From positions 207,460 through 271,459 of the forward strand of contig JAEWRY010000024.1 of the NCBI GenBank assembly GCA_023459875.1: a stretch of DNA of 64,000 nucleotides. Direction: 5' to 3'. The notes below the pieces were generated by a model. The model was not told where the DNA came from, made no database searches, and saw only the letters and a list, made by a program, of their open reading frames with translations. The position numbers were made by a program, and so were the translations under genes. Shown here piece by piece: positions 58,760 to 64,000 of the stretch. Numbering within the stretch: position 1 is the first letter of the stretch; the number at the start of each line of letters is the position of its first letter. Source of the stretch: Bacillota bacterium. GTDB taxonomy: Bacteria; Bacillota; Clostridia; Oscillospirales; Oscillospiraceae.

Positions 58760-59751
58760 TGGATATTCTGACCACCTTACAAACCCTCAATGCCTGCCAC
58801 GGTCCCGCCGGGGACGAGCGGGGTGTGGCGGCGGCGATTCGCGGTTTCTGCGCGCCCTTCGCGGACGAAATCACCGCGGACACCATGGGGAATCTGATCG
58901 TCCGCAAGAAGGGGAGCGGGCCCAGGGTCATGTTTGCCGCTCACATGGACTCTATCGGATATATCGTCACCCACATTGAAAAAGAGGGTTTTCTCCGGTT
59001 CGGAAAGCTTGGCGGGCTCTATCAGCACAGCATCCTGCACACCCCCGTCCGCTTCGGAAACGGCGTACGCGGGCTGGTTTCCCGGGATGAGAAGGGGGAA
59101 CTGGGCAAGCTCACCCTTGACGACCTCTATATTGATATAGGAGCCAAGGATGAGGAGGAGGCCAAAAAACGCGTGACGATCGGCGACACCGCCGTCTTCG
59201 ACGGCCAGGCCTTTCAGACGGGCGGACGCATTGTCTCCCCCTATCTGGATAACCGCATCTCCTGCATCGTGCTTCTCATGGCGCTGGAAAAGCTGGGCAG
59301 GAGCGAGAACGACCTCTACTTCGTCTTCACCGTTCAGGAGGAATTGGGCCTCAGGGGAGCTAAAACGGCGGCCTACGCCATCGACCCGGAATACGCGGTG
59401 GCGGTGGACGTTACAACCTCCGACGACGTGCCGGGCACAAAGCACGAGGGGAGCGCCGTCCTGGGCGGCGGCGCGGCCATTAAGGTGATGGATTCCTCGG
59501 TGATCTGCCACCCGCAGATGGTGAGAAAGCTCACGGTTCTGGCCGAGCGTTCGGGCATCAAAGTCCAGCGGGACGTGATCAAGGCCGGGGGCACCGACGC
59601 GGGGTCCATCCATATGAGCCGCGCGGGCGTGCTCACGGGGGGCGTTAGTGTTGCGTGCCGCTATGTCCACTCTCTCGTTGAGATGGCGGATATATCCGAC
59701 GTGGAGGCCTGCGCCTCGCTGGTCGCCGCTTTTGCGCAGAGCCAACTATAA
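58759..59751 (+). CDS. M42-family metallopeptidase 3
   Basis: 330 residues. Ligands: AAHMDSIGYIV, LDNRISCIV, VQEELGLRGA, AVDVTTSDDVPG and RYVHSLVEMAD. The Glu after HMD in paralogues 1 and 2 is Ser here, so specificity or activity may differ. Three adjacent, overlapping M42 genes suggest a set of subunits or a divided peptide-degrading activity. Confidence 0.9.
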   Translation: MDILTTLQTLNACHGPAGDERGVAAAIRGFCAPFADEITADTMGNLIVRKKGSGPRVMFAAHMDSIGYIVTHIEKEGFLRFGKLGGLYQHSILHTPVRFGNGVRGLVSRDEKGELGKLTLDDLYIDIGAKDEEEAKKRVTIGDTAVFDGQAFQTGGRIVSPYLDNRISCIVLLMALEKLGRSENDLYFVFTVQEELGLRGAKTAAYAIDPEYAVAVDVTTSDDVPGTKHEGSAVLGGGAAIKVMDSSVICHPQMVRKLTVLAERSGIKVQRDVIKAGGTDAGSIHMSRAGVLTGGVSVACRYVHSLVEMADISDVEACASLVAAFAQSQL

Positions 59752-59792
59752 AGAAAACCGTGCCTATTGTGCCGGAAAGAGTGTAAATTTAT

Positions 59793-61049
59793 ATGCCTTT
59801 ACAGATAGACGAGCGGGTGCGCGCGCTGGGAAGAGAAGCGCAGGAGGGGCTGCGCGAGCAGTTTGACGCGATTGACGCCGTGGCGGAGGAAAATACAGCC
59901 CGCGTTCTGGCCGCCTTTCAGAAATTTCGTGTGGCGGAGCACTGCTTCGGCGGCACCACCGGATACGGTTACGACGACTTGGGCCGGGAAACCCTGGACA
60001 AGATATACGCCGAGCTGTTCGGAACCGAAGAAGGGCTGGTACGCATCGGATTTGTAAACGGGACCCACGCCATTACGGCGGCCCTGTTCGGCGTCCTCCG
60101 GCCCGGCGACGTGCTAGTTTCCGCCGTGGGCGCGCCCTACGACACCCTGTTGGGCGTGATCGGCGTGGCGGATAAGGGCCCCGGCTCTCTCAAGGATTTC
60201 GGCGTGGAATACCGGCAGGTGGATTTGACCCCCCAGGGGAAACCCGACCTGGCCGGTATGGCGGAAGCTGTGAGGGACAAGCGGGTCAAAGCGGTACTCA
60301 TCCAGCGCTCCCGCGGTTACTCTACCAGGGCATCCCTCTCGGTGGACGAGATCGGCGAGATGTGCGCGGCTATAAAAGCGGCGAACCCATGCGCTTCCAT
60401 ACTGGTGGATAACTGTTACGGCGAATTTGTGGAGACACGGGAGCCGACCCACGCGGGAGCCGATCTGGTGGTGGGTTCGCTCATCAAAAACCCCGGAGGG
60501 GGACTTGCTCCCACGGGGGGCTATATCGCCGGGCGGAAGAACCTGGTGGAGGGGGCCGCCATGCGGCTCACCGCGCCGGGCATCGGTGGGGAGTGCGGGG
60601 CCACGCTGGGGCAGAGCCGCCTATTGTTCCAGGGCCTTTTCATGGCGCCCCACACGGTGGCCCAGGCGCTTAAAACCGCCGTATTCGGCGCCCGGGTGAT
60701 GGAGCTTCTGGGCTATGAGACCAAGCCTTCTTCCAAGGAGACGCGCCATGATATCATCCAGATGTTCCGCTTCGGCGCGCCGGAGAGTCTCGTAAGGTTC
60801 TGCAAGGGCATTCAGCTGGGCGCGCCGGTGGATTCCTTCGTCACGCCCGAACCGTGGGCTATGCCGGGCTACGACTGCCAGGTCATCATGGCGGCGGGCG
60901 CCTTTATTCAGGGGGCTTCCATCGAGCTCTCCTGCGACGCGCCCATGCGGGAGCCGTACACCGCCTATCTCCAGGGGGGCCTCACTTATGAGTCGGGGAA
61001 GACAGGCATTCTGCTTGCGGTCACAGAGCTTTTGAAAATGAGTTCCTAG
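59793..61049 (+). CDS. ynbB: Methionine gamma-lyase-like PLP protein (YnbB family)
   Basis: 418 residues. A fold-type I PLP enzyme of the family annotated as aluminium-resistance or methionine gamma-lyase-like (YnbB): GTTGYGYDDLGRETLDKIY, NGTHAITAALFGVLRPGD, VDNCYGEFVE and the PLP-lysine region VGSLIKNPGGGLAPTGGYI. True substrate uncertain; a C-S lyase is inferred from family. Only GGAAAG upstream of the ATG, 42 nt after the peptidases. Confidence 0.9.
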   Translation: MPLQIDERVRALGREAQEGLREQFDAIDAVAEENTARVLAAFQKFRVAEHCFGGTTGYGYDDLGRETLDKIYAELFGTEEGLVRIGFVNGTHAITAALFGVLRPGDVLVSAVGAPYDTLLGVIGVADKGPGSLKDFGVEYRQVDLTPQGKPDLAGMAEAVRDKRVKAVLIQRSRGYSTRASLSVDEIGEMCAAIKAANPCASILVDNCYGEFVETREPTHAGADLVVGSLIKNPGGGLAPTGGYIAGRKNLVEGAAMRLTAPGIGGECGATLGQSRLLFQGLFMAPHTVAQALKTAVFGARVMELLGYETKPSSKETRHDIIQMFRFGAPESLVRFCKGIQLGAPVDSFVTPEPWAMPGYDCQVIMAAGAFIQGASIELSCDAPMREPYTAYLQGGLTYESGKTGILLAVTELLKMSS

Positions 61050-61101
61050 CATGGAAACGAGCTGTCGCCACATAGAGTAAGCATATGGGGGTGAACCCGA
61101 T

Positions 61102-61794
61102 ATGCGCAGATGGCGGCGCTCCATCAAAAGCCGGCTCCATATCCGTTCCGGTTCCCGGTCCCGCTCTGAGGGAAGATCGGGAGGCGGGAGCATTCTCCCG
61201 TGCGCCGTTTTAGGCATCGGACTGGCCCTGGCTCTCATCGCTTTTATTATGGAACAGCTCCGTCCAACAATGACTGTAATCGCCACCGCCGTGGTGACAA
61301 ACACCATTACCTCTTCTATCAATCAGGCAATCTCTGACTGCGTGGCCGATGAAAACGTTACCTACGGCGATATTATCACCATTGAAAAAGACGCCGATGG
61401 GCGTATTATAGCCCTCACCGGGAACATGACTGCGCTCAATTCGCTGCAAACCGACATCATGAGCCGGGTGGTGAAGGCCGTGGACGGAATCGACAACCAC
61501 GAATTTTCCGTTCCCGCCGGCAACCTGACCGGAATCGCGATTTTTTCCGGAAAGGGACTGGAACTGCCGGTCAGGGTGATTTCCGTTACCTATCCAAGTA
61601 TGGAATTTAAGCAGGTGTTTACTGATGCGGGGATCAATCAGACGCTTCATCAGGTCATGCTGGAGCTCACCGCGACAGCGGAGATCCTCATCCCGGGAAG
61701 AACGATCACCAGGGAAATCATAACCCAGGTCTGCATTGCCCAGACCGTTATCGTGGGCGACGTGCCGAACACCTATCTGCAGGTGGGAAAGTAA
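61102..61794 (+). CDS. yunB: Sporulation protein YunB
   Basis: 230 residues. A basic, Ser/Arg-rich N-terminus precedes one membrane helix (about 31-50); the rest is extracytoplasmic with the YunB pattern (TNTITSSINQAISDCV, IPAGNLTGIAIFSGKG-like, FTDAGINQTLHQVMLEL). YunB is made in the mother cell under sigma-E in Bacillus and affects spore formation by an unknown route. GGGGGTG lies 9 nt upstream of the ATG. It precedes ligA by 25 nt. Confidence 0.88.
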   Translation: MRRWRRSIKSRLHIRSGSRSRSEGRSGGGSILPCAVLGIGLALALIAFIMEQLRPTMTVIATAVVTNTITSSINQAISDCVADENVTYGDIITIEKDADGRIIALTGNMTALNSLQTDIMSRVVKAVDGIDNHEFSVPAGNLTGIAIFSGKGLELPVRVISVTYPSMEFKQVFTDAGINQTLHQVMLELTATAEILIPGRTITREIITQVCIAQTVIVGDVPNTYLQVGK

Positions 61795-61819
61795 GACGCA
61801 ACGAAAAGAAGGGAACGTT

Positions 61820-63799
61820 ATGGACGAAAGAGAAGAGCTTCTCAGGCTTCAGCAGGAACTTTCCGAGCACAATTACCGCTATTACGTCCAGGACGCCCCG
61901 GCCATTTCGGACTTTGAATACGACAGGCTGCTGAGGCTTCTGGAAGAGCTGGAGGAGGCTCATCCCGACCTGCGCACCCCCGACTCTCCCACCCAGCGGG
62001 TGGGAGGCCGGGCGCTGGAGCGCTTCGGACAGGTGACCCACCGGGTACCGCTGGAGAGCCTGCAGGATGTCTTTTCCGGGGAAGAGCTTGTGCAGTTTCA
62101 CGACCGGGTGTCCGCCGCCGCCGAAAAGCCAATTTCCTACGACGTGGAGCCAAAGGTGGACGGGCTTTCGGTGGCCTTGGAATACGAAAACGGACTCTTT
62201 GTCCGGGGCGCGACCCGGGGCGACGGCAGGGTAGGGGAGGACGTGACCGAAAATCTGCGCACCGTCAAGTCCATTCCGCTGAAGCTGGAGAACGCGCCGC
62301 CCTCCCTCATTGTGCGCGGGGAGGCCTATATGCCCCGGGCGGTGTTTGAAGCCCTCAACGCCATCCGGGAAGAACGGGGAGAGGCTCTCTTCGCCAATCC
62401 CCGCAACGCAGCCGCCGGTTCCCTCAGGCAGCTTGACCCAAAGGTCGCAGCCGCGCGGCGGCTCGATATCAGCGTATTTAATATCCAGTGGGTGGAGGGC
62501 CTTCGGTTCGATACCCACGAGGAATCCCTGGACTGGCTGGAACAAAAGCACTTTAAAGTGATTCCCCATTACACCGTTTCCACCATAGATGAGGCGGCGG
62601 CGCGCATTGCCGAACTGGGGGAGAACCGAGACCGGTTCCCCTTTGAAATCGACGGGGCGGTGGTGAAGCTTAGCTCGCTCACCGACCGGGAGCATATGGG
62701 CAGTACCGCGAAATTCCCCCGCTGGGCGGTCGCCTATAAATATCCGCCCGAGCAGAAGGAATCGGTAGTGGAAAAAATTGAGGTTCAGGTAGGCCGTACC
62801 GGCGTTTTAACCCCAAAAGCCGTCATTAAAGCGGTGCGGCTGGCTGGCACCACGGTGACGAACGCCACCCTGCACAATCAGGACTATATCAGTGAAAAGG
62901 ACATCCGCATCGGCGACACGGTGCTGGTGCGAAAGGCGGGGGAGATCATCCCCGAGATCATCGCGGTGGTAAAAGAGAAGCGGCCCGAGGGAACAGCCCC
63001 TTACAGGCTGCCGGAGACCTGCCCCGTCTGCGGGGCCGCGGTGGTTCGGGACGAGGATGGCGCGGCCGCGCGCTGCACCGGCGCGGAGTGTCCCGCTCAG
63101 CTCCTGCGAAACCTCACCCACTTTGCCTCCCGTGACGCCATGGATATTGAGGGACTTGGCCCCAGCCTGGTGGAGAGCCTGGTAAATTCGAGCCTCATCA
63201 AAACGCCGGGAGATCTCTATTCCCTTTCCGCCCAGGATGTTTCTCAGCTGGAGCGGATGGGGGAGAAGTCCGCCCAGAACCTCATCGCCGCCATCGGACG
63301 CTCCAAGAATAACGATTTGTCAAAACTACTCTACGCCCTCGGAATCCGCCAGGTAGGGGAGAAGACGGCGCGGGTACTCGCTTCCCGCTTCGGTTCCCTC
63401 AAAAAGCTGACGGAGGCCACCGAGGAGGAGCTCACCCAGGTTCCCGATATGGGTGAAATCACCGCCCGCAGTATCCTCACGTGGCTGCACAGTCCCCAAA
63501 GCGCTCACCTCATTTCTGCGCTGGAAGCGGCAGGGGTCAATATGCTCAGTACCGAGGTTCCGTCGGGAGACAAGCTCGCGGGCAAGACCTTCGTCCTGAC
63601 CGGCGAGCTTTCCGGTTTTACCCGGAAAGAAGCGGGCGAGCGCATCGAGGACCTGGGGGGCAAGGTGTCCGCCTCCGTTTCGAAGAAAACCGACTACGTG
63701 GTAGCCGGTGAGAACGCCGGAAGCAAGCTGAAAAAAGCACAGGAGCTCGGTGTCACGATACTGGACGAGGAAGCCTTCCGAAAGCTGCTGGAACAATAG
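61820..63799 (+). CDS. ligA: NAD-dependent DNA ligase
   Basis: 659 residues. Domain Ia (SEHNYRYYVQDAPAISDFEYD), adenylation with catalytic Lys in EPKVDGLSVALEYENG, OB fold, a Cys4 zinc finger (CPVCGAAV ... CTGAECP), helix-hairpin-helix repeats and a C-terminal BRCT domain (GKTFVLTGELSGFTRKEA). It seals nicks using NAD in replication and repair. The frame is open from 61736, but ATG 61820 with AAGAAGGGAA upstream gives the conserved start. Confidence 0.97.
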   Translation: MDEREELLRLQQELSEHNYRYYVQDAPAISDFEYDRLLRLLEELEEAHPDLRTPDSPTQRVGGRALERFGQVTHRVPLESLQDVFSGEELVQFHDRVSAAAEKPISYDVEPKVDGLSVALEYENGLFVRGATRGDGRVGEDVTENLRTVKSIPLKLENAPPSLIVRGEAYMPRAVFEALNAIREERGEALFANPRNAAAGSLRQLDPKVAAARRLDISVFNIQWVEGLRFDTHEESLDWLEQKHFKVIPHYTVSTIDEAAARIAELGENRDRFPFEIDGAVVKLSSLTDREHMGSTAKFPRWAVAYKYPPEQKESVVEKIEVQVGRTGVLTPKAVIKAVRLAGTTVTNATLHNQDYISEKDIRIGDTVLVRKAGEIIPEIIAVVKEKRPEGTAPYRLPETCPVCGAAVVRDEDGAAARCTGAECPAQLLRNLTHFASRDAMDIEGLGPSLVESLVNSSLIKTPGDLYSLSAQDVSQLERMGEKSAQNLIAAIGRSKNNDLSKLLYALGIRQVGEKTARVLASRFGSLKKLTEATEEELTQVPDMGEITARSILTWLHSPQSAHLISALEAAGVNMLSTEVPSGDKLAGKTFVLTGELSGFTRKEAGERIEDLGGKVSASVSKKTDYVVAGENAGSKLKKAQELGVTILDEEAFRKLLEQ

Positions 63800-63840
63800 A
63801 AACCGCTCCCCCTGCGAATCGTGGGGGAGCGGTTTCTATT
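63795..63840 (+). terminator. ligA terminator
   Basis: An 18-bp perfect stem (starts AATAGAAACCGCTCCCCC, 10-nt loop) overlaps the ligA stop. No long T-run follows, so it may act mainly on the stability of the 3' end or with the next hairpin. Confidence 0.7.
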
Positions 63841-64000
63841 GACGAAGAGAATTCTATCTTATATGTAAGCGTAAAACCGAATAAAAATTGAACCGCCGTA
63901 GAGGCCTTTGGTGGCGGCTACGGCGGTTTTACAATAAGGTCAAAACGCACATCACATGGACATATCAGCAAAAGAATGCTGAGGTATGAAGCCTGGGATA
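63841..64000. other. Intergenic end of window with one hairpin
   Basis: AACCGCCGTA / TACGGCGGTT (63891-63928) followed by TTAC. The last 70 nt are purine-rich and might begin a structured leader, but too little is visible to name it. Confidence 0.4.

Noticed and set aside
61748..62695. 315-codon minus-strand frame opposite ligA
   Set aside because: Antisense to the conserved ligA adenylation region; no independent support.

Overview
The window is GC-rich chromosomal DNA from an endospore-forming, Gram-positive anaerobe of the Clostridia, most consistent with the Oscillospirales (Oscillibacter / Flavonifractor / Intestinimonas-like); no genus can be assigned from sequence alone. The reasons are a complete spoIIIAA-AH operon, spoIIM, yunB, sigH and YlmC, a T-box leader on tyrS, an NfnAB transhydrogenase, an archaeal-length aspartate-semialdehyde dehydrogenase, and a yqhY-nusB-xseAB-ispA-dxs-tlyA-nadK-argR-recN gene order that parallels Bacillus. 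No rRNA, tRNA or CRISPR array was found; the only classical RNA gene is rnpB.

Layout. 1-5485: a truncated lipoprotein gene, a ydjG-ydjH-ydjI-like envelope operon on the minus strand, a small divergent reading frame and an intact large serine recombinase whose stop codon lies 24 nt before an in-frame, 5'-truncated sigG. Only the second half of sigG (5489-5974) is present; spoIIGA, sigE and the first half of sigG, which normally lie directly upstream, are absent, while alaX and ylmC follow on the other side. This looks like the right end of a skin-like element inserted in sigG and is the main discovery candidate. 7454-9637: ylmC, rpsB, tsf. 9942-15052: a small membrane protein and the spoIIIA operon. 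15146-25662: yqhY, nusB, an M22/Kae1-like gene, exonuclease VII, prenyl synthase, dxs, tlyA, nadK, argR, recN. 25686-29697: T-box-controlled tyrS, then nfnA-nfnB. 30136-33008 (minus): asd-dapA-dapB for diaminopimelate/lysine. 33239-38120: SpoIID/LytB protein, queA, tgt, yajC, a TIGR04086 membrane protein. 38471-40847: proC, spoIIM, xerD-like recombinase. 40929-42876 (minus): three flavodoxin-like paralogues. 43049-48170: ruvC, ruvA, ruvB, glmM, sigH, a zinc-ribbon protein and a DUF1858 protein. 48262-52660: trmK, nif3-like, yebC, pit and its DUF47 partner. 52746-55168 (minus): MATE transporter, cytidylate-kinase-like protein, rnpB. 55268-63799: murD, three tandem M42 peptidases, a methionine-gamma-lyase-like protein, yunB, ligA.

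Functionally the window joins sporulation control and the mother-cell/forespore channel (spoIIIA) with translation, isoprenoid, cell-wall precursor and DNA-repair genes. A second recurring theme is short intergenic clusters of several independent perfect hairpins (around 7.3, 9.7-9.9, 26.0, 29.7-30.1 and 35.9 kb), some sharing a CCTGCGGGAA / TTCCCGCAGG core, plus hairpins placed to act on expression (T-box, a hairpin burying the ribosome-binding site at 37.7 kb, overlapping divergent promoters at 55.2 kb). Coordinates, starts and promoter boxes were read by eye; percentages and database matches were not computed.
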